Positions 8,594-18,028 of a stretch of 64,000 bases of DNA are shown here, in pieces (positions within the stretch are counted from its first letter, which is position 1; each line of letters starts with the position of its first letter). The translations under genes were made by a program, and so were the position numbers. The notes under the pieces were generated by a model. The model saw only the letters and a program-made list of their open reading frames with translations. It was not told the origin of the DNA and did no database searches. The stretch comes from Pseudomonadales bacterium (GTDB taxonomy: Bacteria > Pseudomonadota > Gammaproteobacteria > Pseudomonadales > Ketobacteraceae): assembly GCA_002701845.1 (NCBI GenBank), contig NZXG01000061.1, forward strand, positions 1 through 64,000, given 5' to 3'.

Positions 8594-10186
8594 TCAGACC
8601 TTCCACCGGGTGATCATTTTTTTCACCAGATTGGGAGCGGCCCCCAGGGCACTGCCAACAAATTGTTTGGCGTTGGTGGGGTACATCATCCGTTGCGCAT
8701 TCAGCAGGGTGCGGTAGGTGGTTTCCTCAAACGGGTACCACCACAGGTTGCGTTTCAGGGGCAGGATATCCCAGTTGATGGCCTTGGCGTGGGTCATCTC
8801 CAGCAGTCCCTCGTGGCCGTGGGTGCGGCCCAGCCCCGAGTGTTTCCAACCCCCCCAGGGCATTTCCGACAGGCCATGGGTGTACAGGTGATCGTTAATG
8901 GTGGTGACCCCGGATTCCAACTGGGCGGCAATGCGCTTGGCCCGCTGCAGATCCCGGGTCCAGATGGAGGAGGTCAGCGCCAGGTGGGACTCGTTGGCCA
9001 ACTCAATGGCTTCCTCTTCCGTGGCGAAGGTCATTACCGGGATCACCGGGCCGAAGGTTTCATCGTTCACCAGCAGCATGCTTTCGTCGGTGCCGGACAC
9101 CAGGGTAGCGGGATGAAAATAGCCGTTCTGGGGGCCCACCGGCGTGGACTGGGCTTCGATTTTCGCGCCTTTGGCTAATGCATCTTCCAGATGCTGAGTC
9201 ACCGTATTAAGCTGGCTTTGGGTGGTCATGGAACCCATATCCACGTCAAAATTCTGCCCTACGCCATGACGCAGGCTCCGGGTCTTGCGTCGCATCAGAT
9301 CCATGAAGGGTTCGTAGACGGATTCGTGCACGTAGACCCGTTCCACGCCACCACAGGACTGGCCGGCGTTCTGATAACCGGCCCAGGCGGCCCCGTTGGC
9401 GGCCCGCTCCAGATCCGCGTCCTCGAACACCAGCATGGGGTCATTTCCCCCCAGCTCCAGCGATAATGGCGTGAGCGTTTTGGCCGCCTGTTCCATCAGC
9501 TGCTTGCCCACCGGCACCGAGCCGGTAAAGAAAATCTTGTCGATACTGTTCTCGAAAAAGGCTTTGGAGACCGCTCCGCCGGAGCCGACGATCTGCTGGA
9601 ACAATCCCTCGGGAAGCTGGCCCGCTGCCACGATCCGATTGATGGCATCGCCCACCAGCGGAGTGGCTGCCGCCACCTTCAGCAGCACCGCGTTACCGGC
9701 CATCAACCCCATCACCACTTCTCCGAAGGGAATGGACAGCGGGTAATTCCAGGGGCTGATAATGCCCACAACCCCTAACGCCCGACGTTGCATAATGGTG
9801 CGTTTGTTCAGAAACAGCGGACTATCGATGGGCAGTTTTTTCTCCCGCAGGGTTTTCTCCGCGTGTTTGGCGTACCAGTCACAAGCCAGAGTGCAGGGCA
9901 GCACCTCAGTGGCCAGGGCGTCCACCAGGGTCTTGCCATTGCTGCGGCTCACGGTTTCCGCCAGCTCCTCGGCGTGCTCCACAATGTAATCACGCATCAG
10001 GCGCAGGGCGCGGGCCCGCTCTTTGAAACTGCGACGGGCCCAGATTCGCTGGGCCGCGCGGGCCCGGGCAAAGATTTCCGGCAGCTGCTCCAGATCCGTA
10101 TTGGGGACCTGACCAATCTCTTCCCCGGTGGCGGGGTTATAGGCCACGGTAAAGCCGGGTCCTTGAATATCCTGGGGTGCAGTCAT
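8594..10186 (-). CDS. NAD(P)+-dependent aldehyde dehydrogenase
   Basis: Oxidises an aldehyde to the carboxylate. It has 530 residues with the general base E244 (SLELGGND) and catalytic C278 (NAGQSCGG), 34 residues apart as usual, the cofactor-binding IISPWNYPL and the loop FFTGSVPVGKQ. It is longer than standard ALDHs, with a C-terminal extension (WWYPFEETTYR onward) resembling coniferyl-aldehyde-type or membrane-associated members. It is transcribed away from a perfect FNR/ANR box shared with the divergent ThDP gene, so oxygen-dependent control is likely. Confidence 0.9.
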   Translation of the reverse strand: MTAPQDIQGPGFTVAYNPATGEEIGQVPNTDLEQLPEIFARARAAQRIWARRSFKERARALRLMRDYIVEHAEELAETVSRSNGKTLVDALATEVLPCTLACDWYAKHAEKTLREKKLPIDSPLFLNKRTIMQRRALGVVGIISPWNYPLSIPFGEVVMGLMAGNAVLLKVAAATPLVGDAINRIVAAGQLPEGLFQQIVGSGGAVSKAFFENSIDKIFFTGSVPVGKQLMEQAAKTLTPLSLELGGNDPMLVFEDADLERAANGAAWAGYQNAGQSCGGVERVYVHESVYEPFMDLMRRKTRSLRHGVGQNFDVDMGSMTTQSQLNTVTQHLEDALAKGAKIEAQSTPVGPQNGYFHPATLVSGTDESMLLVNDETFGPVIPVMTFATEEEAIELANESHLALTSSIWTRDLQRAKRIAAQLESGVTTINDHLYTHGLSEMPWGGWKHSGLGRTHGHEGLLEMTHAKAINWDILPLKRNLWWYPFEETTYRTLLNAQRMMYPTNAKQFVGSALGAAPNLVKKMITRWKV

Positions 10187-10270
10187 GGGACAATTACCTC
10201 TCTCCGCAAAGGCTGTTTCAGATCAGCGCTGTGTCAGTTTTGTTAACGGTAAGTCAGGTTATTTAATCTC

Positions 10271-10299
10271 ATTCTACGAGAACCGGCGGTGGCCGGCAA
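10271..10299 (-). promoter_or_regulatory. Candidate promoter of the aldehyde dehydrogenase gene
   Basis: Read on the minus strand: -35 TTGCCG (10299-10294), 17-base spacer, -10 TAGAAT (10276-10271). The start point expected from this would put the centre of the FNR box near -81, a permitted class I position. Confidence 0.45.
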
Positions 10300-10338
10300 A
10301 CAGGGTTTACATTAACCCCACAGTGAACCTATAACCAC

Positions 10339-10352
10339 TTGATACATATCAA
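10339..10352. promoter_or_regulatory. Perfect FNR/ANR box between divergent operons
   Basis: TTGATACATATCAA matches the FNR/ANR consensus TTGAT-N4-ATCAA without mismatch and is a six-base dyad. It lies near the middle of the 328-base divergent region 10187-10514. On the plus side, TATAAT occurs at 10405-10410 and again at 10453-10458. If the first is the -10, the box centre falls near -71, a class I activator position. The rest of the region shows no gene. Confidence 0.8.
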
Positions 10353-10514
10353 TACCTGGAAGGGTGAACAGGTCCGCGACCGGGTGCAGGGGGCGCTGAG
10401 TTGGTATAATTCATGTAAGCAGGGGTTGTGCGGCGCGTCACAAAACAAATCCTATAATGAACGTGGTGCGCGGGGTGGCAGGGTGCTGTCGAATCCGGAA
10501 CAGGTAACAATATT

Positions 10515-12251
10515 ATGAGAAGAACCGGTGCCTGGCTGGCACGTTTCGCATTAGAGCAGGTGGGGGTGCGTTTCACCTTCGGAATTCCTGGGGTACACAA
10601 TACAGAGCTGTACGATGAGCTGGGGCGGTCGGAGCGGATTCAGCCGGTGCTGGTGACCCACGAGGCCGGTGCCGCCTTTATGGCGGACGCCATCAGCCGT
10701 ACCTCCGATTCCATTGGCACCATCGTGATCGTGCCGGCGGCGGGGGCAGCTTACGCCTCAGCCGGTATCGGGGAAGCGTTTCTCGATGGCATCCCCATGC
10801 TGGTGATCAGTGGGGGTGTGCGCACCGATTTGCCCTACCGCTATCAGTTGCACCAGATGGATCAGCAGAATTTCCTGGCGGAGATTACCAAGCAAACCTT
10901 CAAGGTGGCGTCGCACAGGGAAATAGTGCCCGCCATCTACGATGCCTACCGCATTGCCACTCAGGGAGAACCGGGCCCGGTACTGGTGGAGATCCCGGTG
11001 AACCTGCAGCTGATCAGTGGTGAGGTGGACACACTGCCGGATTATCGGCCGGAGTTTCAGTTGCCACCGTTGATTGAGACCGCCGCTGTGGCCCAGGCGG
11101 TAAAACTGCTGACCCAGGCCCGCAGCCCCGGCCTGTTGGTGGGCTGGGGTGGGCGTCACGCCAGCCACTGGGTGCAGGAAATTGCCGAATTTCTCAATGC
11201 GCCGGTGTGTACCACTCTGCAGGGGCTCAGTGCCTTTCCCGCCAATCATCCCCTGCATACCGGCATGGGATTCGGCCAGTATGCGGTGCCCGCGGCCACC
11301 GAAGCATTCCGTGATTGCGACTGCCTGCTGGCGGTGGGCACCCGGTTCAGTGAAATCGCCACCGGCAGCTTTGGCGTGCACGTGCCCGCCAACCTGGTGC
11401 ATGTGGATATCAACCCCCAGGTATTCAGTGTCAACTATCCGGCCCGGGTGGCGTTGGAGGGGGATGCGGCGGCGGTTTTGGAAAGCCTGTGGGAAGCGCT
11501 GCAGCGGGAACCCCAACCGGACAACAGCCGCGGCGCCGTGCGGGAGCTGATTGCAAACGCCAAACGGGCCTATCAGGAGGAATGGCTACAGCACGCCAGC
11601 CAGGACCGGGTTAATCCACTGCACTTCTTCCGGGGCCTGCGACACCATCTGGCGGATGACGACGTGCTGGTGGCGGACGATGGCAACCACACCTTTCTGG
11701 CCGCTGAGTTAATGCCGATTCATAAACCCGGAGGTTTCATCTCGCCCACGGATTTTAACTGCATGGGGTACGCGGTGCCGGCGGCTATTGCCAGCAAACT
11801 GGCCAACCCGCGTCAGCAGGTGGCTGCGGTGGTGGGTGACGGTGCGTTTATGATGACCTGCATGGAAATTCTCAGCGCCAGCTCATTGGGGCTCGGGGTT
11901 GTCTTCTTTGTATTTCACGATGGGGAGCTGTCGCAGATTTCCCAGGCCCAGGAGATCCCTTACAATCGGAAAACCTGCACTGTGTTGGGTCGACTTGACC
12001 TGGCCGGCGTGGCGCAGGCCACCGGGGCGGAATTTCTGACCCTGGAACATAATACCGAGGTGGAAGCCATTATGAGTGAAGCCTGGGCCCTGGCCCGGGA
12101 CAACCGGCCGGTGGTGGTGGATGTGAAAATTGATTACTCCAAACGGACCCGGTTTACCAAAGGCGTGGTGGCCACCAATCTGAAACGGTTTGACCTTGGC
12201 ACCAAAGCCCGCTTTATCGGTCGCGGGCTGGTGCGTAAGGTGACAGGGTGA
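10515..12251 (+). CDS. Thiamine-diphosphate-dependent enzyme, acetolactate synthase-like
   Basis: A 578-residue member of the POX/AHAS/decarboxylase fold: PYR domain (1-170), central domain (about 190-330) and PP domain (about 370-540). The cofactor-activating glutamate E50 lies in VTHEAGAAFMADA. The ThDP/Mg motif is GDGAFMMTCMEI (441-443), but the usual closing NN is replaced by HDGE, so metal binding may differ. No regulatory subunit gene follows. Instead a DHOD-like gene starts 4 bases after the stop. The substrate cannot be read: it may be a 2-oxo-acid decarboxylase, carboligase or lyase. It lies downstream of the FNR box. Confidence 0.85.
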   Translation: MRRTGAWLARFALEQVGVRFTFGIPGVHNTELYDELGRSERIQPVLVTHEAGAAFMADAISRTSDSIGTIVIVPAAGAAYASAGIGEAFLDGIPMLVISGGVRTDLPYRYQLHQMDQQNFLAEITKQTFKVASHREIVPAIYDAYRIATQGEPGPVLVEIPVNLQLISGEVDTLPDYRPEFQLPPLIETAAVAQAVKLLTQARSPGLLVGWGGRHASHWVQEIAEFLNAPVCTTLQGLSAFPANHPLHTGMGFGQYAVPAATEAFRDCDCLLAVGTRFSEIATGSFGVHVPANLVHVDINPQVFSVNYPARVALEGDAAAVLESLWEALQREPQPDNSRGAVRELIANAKRAYQEEWLQHASQDRVNPLHFFRGLRHHLADDDVLVADDGNHTFLAAELMPIHKPGGFISPTDFNCMGYAVPAAIASKLANPRQQVAAVVGDGAFMMTCMEILSASSLGLGVVFFVFHDGELSQISQAQEIPYNRKTCTVLGRLDLAGVAQATGAEFLTLEHNTEVEAIMSEAWALARDNRPVVVDVKIDYSKRTRFTKGVVATNLKRFDLGTKARFIGRGLVRKVTG

Positions 12252-12255
12252 TCTT

Positions 12256-13164
12256 ATGGCTGATTTGAGCGTTCAATATTGTGGAACAACTCTGGCGAGT
12301 CCGTTGCTGGTTTCCGCATCGCCGCTGACCGCGACCCTGCCGGCGGCCCGCGCCTTGCAGGAAGCCGGCGCCGCCGGGGTGGTTTTGCCTTCGTTATTCG
12401 AGGAGTCGGTCAATTCCGATTCGCAGTTGCTGGACGCCTACTGCGATCGCCTCAAACAGTACAAGGATGAACTGGACATTCCTGTGTTCGCCAGCCTTAA
12501 TGGCGTCACTCAGGGTGGCTGGCTGGATCACGCGGAGCGCCTGCAGCAGGCCGGCTGTGACGGAATCGAGCTGAACATTTACTACGTCGCGGCCAATGTC
12601 AACGAGTCCAGTGACCAGATCGAACGCCGCTACATCGATCTGGTGTATCAGTTGCGATCGCATATCGGTTTGCCAATGGCGGTCAAGCTTTCCCAGCATT
12701 TTTCTTCCGTGGCTCATCTGATTAAACGGCTGGAAGACACGGGTATTGATGCGGTGGTGCTGTTCAATCGCTTCTATCAGCCGGACTTCGATATTGAAAC
12801 ACTGACGGTGACCCCCAGCCTGCAGTTAAGTACTTCCCAGGAGCTGTTGCTACGGGTGCGCTGGGTGGCTCTGTTGCGGCAGCAGGTACGACTCGGGCTC
12901 GCGGTCACCGGTGGCGTCCATGAGGTGCCGGATCTGATCAAGGCGTTACTGGCGGGAGCGGATGCGGTGCAGCTGTGCAGTGTGCTGTTTGCCAAAGGCA
13001 ATAGCGAGCTGGCCCGGTTGCGGGATGGTCTGGAGCAGTGGCTGGAAGACCATAACCATTCCGCGGTGACGGAGATTCAGGGGATTATGAGCCAGGGCCG
13101 CCTGCGGGACCCCAGCGTTCTGGAACGGGCCAATTACCGGGAAGTGCTGCAGCAGAACAGCTGA
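12256..13164 (+). CDS. Dihydroorotate dehydrogenase-like flavoprotein (TIM barrel)
   Basis: A 302-residue (beta/alpha)8 protein of the DHOD-like group. The N-terminus (LASPLLVSASPLTA) and the phosphate-binding end (AVTGGVHEVPDLIKALLAGADAV, cited here only as the region around residues 215-237) fit FMN binding. The class 1 DHOD catalytic cysteine loop (NxSCPN) is replaced by ELNIYYVAANVN, with no cysteine. It is therefore probably not a pyrimidine enzyme. It starts 4 bases after the ThDP-enzyme stop, with that gene's end serving as ribosome site, so the two are coupled. Function unknown; a redox partner for the ThDP enzyme is an inference. Confidence 0.85.
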   Translation: MADLSVQYCGTTLASPLLVSASPLTATLPAARALQEAGAAGVVLPSLFEESVNSDSQLLDAYCDRLKQYKDELDIPVFASLNGVTQGGWLDHAERLQQAGCDGIELNIYYVAANVNESSDQIERRYIDLVYQLRSHIGLPMAVKLSQHFSSVAHLIKRLEDTGIDAVVLFNRFYQPDFDIETLTVTPSLQLSTSQELLLRVRWVALLRQQVRLGLAVTGGVHEVPDLIKALLAGADAVQLCSVLFAKGNSELARLRDGLEQWLEDHNHSAVTEIQGIMSQGRLRDPSVLERANYREVLQQNS

Positions 13165-13167
13165 GCT

Positions 13168-15330
13168 TCAGCTCAAAACCTGGCGCAGTTCATCCAGCAT
13201 GAGAACCTGGGCAATCCGGTCCTCCAGGCTGGAGGGATCGTCCAGCTGAATGCGCGCCAGATAGGGCAGGTATTGCTGGGGAATCTCGGGCCCGCGCAGG
13301 GCCCGTATCAGCGCTTTCACCAGATTGGACTTTTTCTCCGCCTTGGGCTGCATGGCTTTCAGGCAGCGCACCACCACCAGTTCCTCGGTGGTGAAATCGG
13401 TGCCGCAGGGGAACGCCGGGAACATCCCTTTTTCCCGGTAGGGCGCCAGGGCCTGCTCCAGACGTTCCGGTGTGTTATTGCGAAAAGCCGGGGGAATCTC
13501 ATAATCCGCGGGCAACTTGCCCGCTTGTTTGGCCCGGGCCAGCAACTCCGGTTGAAACCGTGAGTCGGCAATGTTGATCATCGCAGCCACCACATCCCGA
13601 TCGCATTTGCCCCGGACGTCGGCGATGCCGTATTCGGTGACATAAATATCCCGCAGATGGCGGGGAATGGTGACGTGCCCGTAATTCCACACAATATTGG
13701 AATGGGTGACGCCATCTTTTTCCCGGGTGCTTTTCAGCATCAATATAGAGCGGCCATCATGCAACTCGTGGGCCTGGGACACAAAGTTGTACTGGCCCCC
13801 CACACCGCTGACTACCTTGCCGTTCTCCAAACCATCTGAGGTGGCGGCTCCCAGCGCGTGGGCCAGAAACACCGTATTGATAAACCGCGCCTTCACCCGT
13901 TGCAGCCGTTTGAGGGGCTCATTGCCATAGAGCTGATTGACGTAACTGATGTTGGTCATGTTGATGGCATTAAGAGTGTCCGGATCCATATTCCGTAGTT
14001 CGTCATAAAAACCACGGGGCCCGAGGAAAAAACCGCCGTGCATGATGCGGCCCTGTTGCAGACTGGTACCCAGGCAGTGCCGGGTGACAGCGTCCCGGTC
14101 CTGGTTGAAGTCTGCCGGGGCTTGTGCGCCATCGGTCCCCAGCAGCGTGGTGCCCTGTAGTCTCACCTCCGGGCGGAAGATGCCGAAATGGCGCAGAAAC
14201 GCCACGTCGGCCCGGGTCAAGGGGGAGTGAATGCAGCCTTCCTGAAGCAAAGCGTCCAGGGTGGCCATACTGACCACCTCAGTGATAGTGCCGGCATTCA
14301 GTAGCCGTTGCAGGCCTGCGTGATCGTAGACCCGGCGCCGTAGAATATCGGTCTTGATAAGATACAGGAAACCGTCCACGAACATTTCGCTGTTGCCATA
14401 CAGCCCTTCGGTAAACGGTGCGCTGCCGCCCACCCGTTCGATGACGTCACCAAATTTCTCCTGCAACTGCAATTGCTGTAACAGCTCTTTATAGGCGGCG
14501 TTCTGCTGATGACGCAGCTCACAGCCGTAGACGATGGCATCCCCCAGGGAGCCGATGCCGATCTGCAGGGTGCCACCATCGGCCACCAGTGCCGAGGCGT
14601 GCAGACCAATCATATGATCGACGGTGGATACGGGCATGTTGGGGGGAGCGAACAGCGTGGAATAATAGGCCTCGTTATTGACCACCACGTCGAAGGCGTC
14701 GAGGTCGGTGATCGCGTCATTGACCATAAAGGGCAGATTTTCATTCACCTGCCCGATCACCAGGATTTTTTCGCCCGCCTTTTTTCGCTGTTGCAGCACC
14801 GGCAGCAGGTCCCGGGTGGTTTCCGGGTTGCAGCTCATGCTGTATTCGTCTTTGCCGTTGTTGTGGCGATGGGACAACAGTTGCGCTACTACATTGATAT
14901 TCAATGCCAGCAGATCCCGTACCGAGTGGGTATAGTTGGTACTGATGTAGTTCTGTTGCGCCAGGTTGTTGTTGAGCATGGAACCGGACTTAAAGAAGAA
15001 CTCATGGATTTCGATATTGTCCGGTACCGATCCGGCGCGCAGGTCCCGCATATAGTCCAGCCCGGGATAACCGCCAAAAACCCGTTCCAGAAACGGCTGC
15101 AGGAACCGGCGTTGCAAACCTTTGCCCGGGTCCGGCACCTCCAGGGAGAGGGCGGTGGCGATTAAGAGCCGGATGTCAGGGTTGGCTTTGGCCCGCTGAT
15201 AGAGCGCGTTGATCAGCTCGGGGGGCTTGCCCAGGCCCAGGGGAATACCCACCCGGATGTCGTTGCCGATGGTGGCCAGGATATGGTCGACGCACTGTTC
15301 CACGTCGTCCAGCTGCAAAGGTATGCTCAT
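13168..15330 (-). CDS. Acetyl-CoA hydrolase/transferase family protein (long form)
   Basis: CoA-transferase family I protein, 720 residues, much longer than the 430-500 residues typical of acetate or 4-hydroxybutyrate CoA-transferases. The N-terminal half has IRVGIPLGLGKPPELINAL and LQIGIGSLGDAIV; the C-terminal half has VVSGVGGQYNFVSQA and THSNIVWNYGHVTIPRHL, typical of the family's C-terminal domain. An inserted helical region lies near residues 280-330. ATG 15330. It converges on the DHOD-like gene with 3 bases between stops. It may hydrolyse or exchange a CoA ester made by the neighbouring block; the substrate is unknown. Confidence 0.85.
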   Translation of the reverse strand: MSIPLQLDDVEQCVDHILATIGNDIRVGIPLGLGKPPELINALYQRAKANPDIRLLIATALSLEVPDPGKGLQRRFLQPFLERVFGGYPGLDYMRDLRAGSVPDNIEIHEFFFKSGSMLNNNLAQQNYISTNYTHSVRDLLALNINVVAQLLSHRHNNGKDEYSMSCNPETTRDLLPVLQQRKKAGEKILVIGQVNENLPFMVNDAITDLDAFDVVVNNEAYYSTLFAPPNMPVSTVDHMIGLHASALVADGGTLQIGIGSLGDAIVYGCELRHQQNAAYKELLQQLQLQEKFGDVIERVGGSAPFTEGLYGNSEMFVDGFLYLIKTDILRRRVYDHAGLQRLLNAGTITEVVSMATLDALLQEGCIHSPLTRADVAFLRHFGIFRPEVRLQGTTLLGTDGAQAPADFNQDRDAVTRHCLGTSLQQGRIMHGGFFLGPRGFYDELRNMDPDTLNAINMTNISYVNQLYGNEPLKRLQRVKARFINTVFLAHALGAATSDGLENGKVVSGVGGQYNFVSQAHELHDGRSILMLKSTREKDGVTHSNIVWNYGHVTIPRHLRDIYVTEYGIADVRGKCDRDVVAAMINIADSRFQPELLARAKQAGKLPADYEIPPAFRNNTPERLEQALAPYREKGMFPAFPCGTDFTTEELVVVRCLKAMQPKAEKKSNLVKALIRALRGPEIPQQYLPYLARIQLDDPSSLEDRIAQVLMLDELRQVLS

Positions 15331-15429
15331 GTTCGTTGTTCCCCGAAATTGCTGCGGTTCAGTATGCCTGAGTGTCTATTGTGCCAAGATGACGGAGGTC
15401 AGGGAATGGGCAAAAGGCCGGCGGCGGAC

Positions 15430-17571
15430 TCAGTCCGAGAGCATGGGTGCCACCAGAATGTGGCGTGCCTGATCACTGGTCAGGGGTTTTTGGAACAGTG
15501 AACCCTGCATAGTGGTGCAGCCCAGTTGACTGAGATAGTCCCGCTGCTGGGGGGTCTCCACTCCCTCTGCCACCAGATTCAGGTTGAGGCTGGTGGCCAT
15601 GGCATGAACCGCCTTGACAATACAGGCATCCCCCGAGCGCTGTTGGTTGCTGATCTGGCGGAGAAAAGATTCATGCAGTTTTATGGTGTTCAACGGTAAT
15701 TGATGCAGGCAACCCAGGGAGGAGAAGCCAGTGCCAAAATCGTCCACCGCAATGGAAAACCCCAGCCGGTTCAGGCGTCGCAACTTGGCGGTGAGTTGGG
15801 CCTGGTCCTGCATCAGCAAATCTTCGGTGATCTCCAGTTCCAACTGGTGGGGCGATACATTATGGGCCTTGGCCGCGCTCATCAGCAAATTTTCGAAATC
15901 CCCGTGCGCCACCTGGCGGGGGGAAAAGTTCACGGCGATCCGCAGTACCGGGTTGGCCCAGTCCTGCAGATCAGCACATACCTGGTTCACCACCCAGCCG
16001 CCGATGTCCACAATCAGCCCGGTTTCCTCCGCCACCGGCAGAAACTGTTCCGGCAACAAGGTGCCCCTTTGCGGGTGACGCCAGCGCAGAAAGGCTTCCA
16101 GCGCATAGACCTGTCGGGTTTCCAGGTTGTAAATGGGCTGGTACTCGAGAAACAGCTGGCGGCCCACCAAACACTGGCGTAAGTCGTGTTCCAGGTGCAA
16201 GCGATCGGTATAGGCAGCGTCCATGCGCTCATTGAAAAAATGCAGATTGTTTTTGCCGTGCGCCTTGGTGTGGTACATGGCGATATCCGCCCGCTGAATC
16301 AGCGTATCCAGGGCCTGGCCATGGTCCGGGTACAAAGCAATACCGATGGAGCCGCTGACAAACAGCTCGTGTTCCTCGATATAAAACGGTTGCTGCAGTT
16401 CACTGAGAATCTTGCGGGCAATGATCACAGCGTCTTCCTGTGTGCGCAGGTTTGGCAATAACAGAGTAAATTCGTCGCCGCCGAAACGCGACAGGGTATC
16501 GCCTTCCCGCAGAGTGGCACTGATGCGGCGGGCCACCGCCTGAATTAACTGGTCTCCCACGTTATGACCGATGGAGTCGTTGATCAGTTTGAAACGGTCC
16601 AGATCCACAAACATGACCGCCACTTTGGAGCCATTACGTTTGCAATGGGAAATGGCCAGCGAAAGTCGATCCCGGAACAGTGACCGGTTGGGTAACCCGG
16701 TCAGCAGGTCGTGATAGGCCTGAAAACGCATCAGCGATTCCGCCTGCCGGCGATCGGTGATGTCCCGCGCCATGCCCAGGGTGCCGGTAAACCGGGATCC
16801 CTGGGAGTCATACTGGTAAGTGCCCGCGGCGATAATCTCAAAAGGGATGGACAGGGTGGTATCGCTGCCATCCTGGTTCAGTTGCAAACGTTTGCGCAGA
16901 TGAATCTCGTTGGTTTGCCCGGCCCGCTGCAGGCTCCGCCGCTCATTGAATACGTGGGGAAACTGCCGCTTGGTTTCTTCGCTCATCAGTGCGCCGAAGT
17001 GTTTGCCAATCAGCTCTTCGGGCCGGATATTGAGCAGGGATTCCACCCGATTATTGATATAGACAATCTCTCCTGCTGCATTCAGTTGATAAATGATGTC
17101 CCGGCTGTGTTCCCGCACGAACTGATGCAGCTGGACCAGTTCGTCGGCGGGCGCGGCCCCGGTCACTCTGATCCCGGTCATGGCTGTGGGGTGCAGCAGG
17201 CGGGCAATTTGATTCTGCAGTTCGGTGGGGCTGGGTTGTGCCTCCATGATTCGGGGCATGACGGCAGGCGGTACCTGGTCCGCGCTGCGTGCTTGCAGGG
17301 GATCACAACAGGCCAGCACCGGCACCGGTTGCGGTTGCTGCTGCAACAGTTGTAGCAGATGAATCCAGGGTTCCAGGCCGACCGGCCCCGGCCGCAACAG
17401 CACCAGATCAAAACGCTCCTGCTGGACCAGGGTTTCACTGGCGGCAATGCCGGTGGCCAGGGTCAGGCTGAGATCCATGGATTTGATTAACCGCTGGAGG
17501 TAAAGGTTGGCGGCGGATTGTTCGCTCACCAGGAGCAGGCGGTGGGGGTGACCAGAACTTGTTATTGTCAT
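15430..17571 (-). CDS. PAS-GGDEF-EAL c-di-GMP signalling protein
   Basis: A 713-residue cytoplasmic protein. Residues 1-120 form a degenerate receiver-like domain (HRLLLVSEQSAANLYL). A PAS domain follows near 150-270 (REHSRDIIYQLNAAGEIVY), then GGDEF (SRFGGDEFTLLL, active-site motif intact) and EAL (the glutamate lies in ALEAFLRWR; DDFGTGFSSL intact). EAL reads EAF, a known tolerated variant. Both synthesis and hydrolysis of c-di-GMP look possible. ATG 17571 is preferred to an in-frame GTG at 17604. It is divergent from the PhoH gene; the CoA-transferase follows after 99 bases. Confidence 0.9.
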   Translation of the reverse strand: MTITSSGHPHRLLLVSEQSAANLYLQRLIKSMDLSLTLATGIAASETLVQQERFDLVLLRPGPVGLEPWIHLLQLLQQQPQPVPVLACCDPLQARSADQVPPAVMPRIMEAQPSPTELQNQIARLLHPTAMTGIRVTGAAPADELVQLHQFVREHSRDIIYQLNAAGEIVYINNRVESLLNIRPEELIGKHFGALMSEETKRQFPHVFNERRSLQRAGQTNEIHLRKRLQLNQDGSDTTLSIPFEIIAAGTYQYDSQGSRFTGTLGMARDITDRRQAESLMRFQAYHDLLTGLPNRSLFRDRLSLAISHCKRNGSKVAVMFVDLDRFKLINDSIGHNVGDQLIQAVARRISATLREGDTLSRFGGDEFTLLLPNLRTQEDAVIIARKILSELQQPFYIEEHELFVSGSIGIALYPDHGQALDTLIQRADIAMYHTKAHGKNNLHFFNERMDAAYTDRLHLEHDLRQCLVGRQLFLEYQPIYNLETRQVYALEAFLRWRHPQRGTLLPEQFLPVAEETGLIVDIGGWVVNQVCADLQDWANPVLRIAVNFSPRQVAHGDFENLLMSAAKAHNVSPHQLELEITEDLLMQDQAQLTAKLRRLNRLGFSIAVDDFGTGFSSLGCLHQLPLNTIKLHESFLRQISNQQRSGDACIVKAVHAMATSLNLNLVAEGVETPQQRDYLSQLGCTTMQGSLFQKPLTSDQARHILVAPMLSD

Positions 17572-17826
17572 TGGCGGCTCATCGGTCGGTCCGGTGGGGG
17601 GCACGTCTGATCTGAGTCTGGTTCCGAAGTATATAAGGCTCCGGGATTCCGGGGCAATTGTGAACCAGTGCTTATTTCCCAGAAAATTGCGACCTGGCCG
17701 TTTTAACTGCCTTTAGCCAGTTGTCATTCCAGTGTCATGACCGGCTGTTACAAAATCCGGGGAGAGAGATCCATCTGCCAAGTAAAACAACAACTTAGCA
17801 CAAAAAAATGTTTGCCAGATCAAGAA

Positions 17827-17855
17827 TTGATGTTCTAAAGTCTGGAGTAATTAAA
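17827..17855 (+). promoter_or_regulatory. Candidate promoter of the PIN-PhoH gene
   Basis: TTGATG (17827-17832), 17-base spacer, ATTAAA (17850-17855). A leader of about 165 nt would follow, holding an inverted repeat CCCTTGTT (17879-17886) / AACAAGGG (17909-17916). The remainder of 17572-18028 shows no gene. Confidence 0.45.
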
Positions 17856-18028
17856 GCAGAAAATGCGCAACGCGGGAACCCTTGTTCCGCCGACACCTCA
17901 AGGAGAACAACAAGGGAATTCAACACCTCAAACCTTCAGTCCGCACCGGGAATGTATTAGGGGAGGTAGGAAGAAGACGCACACTGGCACACCCAGTTAT
18001 TGTTTATTTTTCTTCTTGAGGAATGCGA

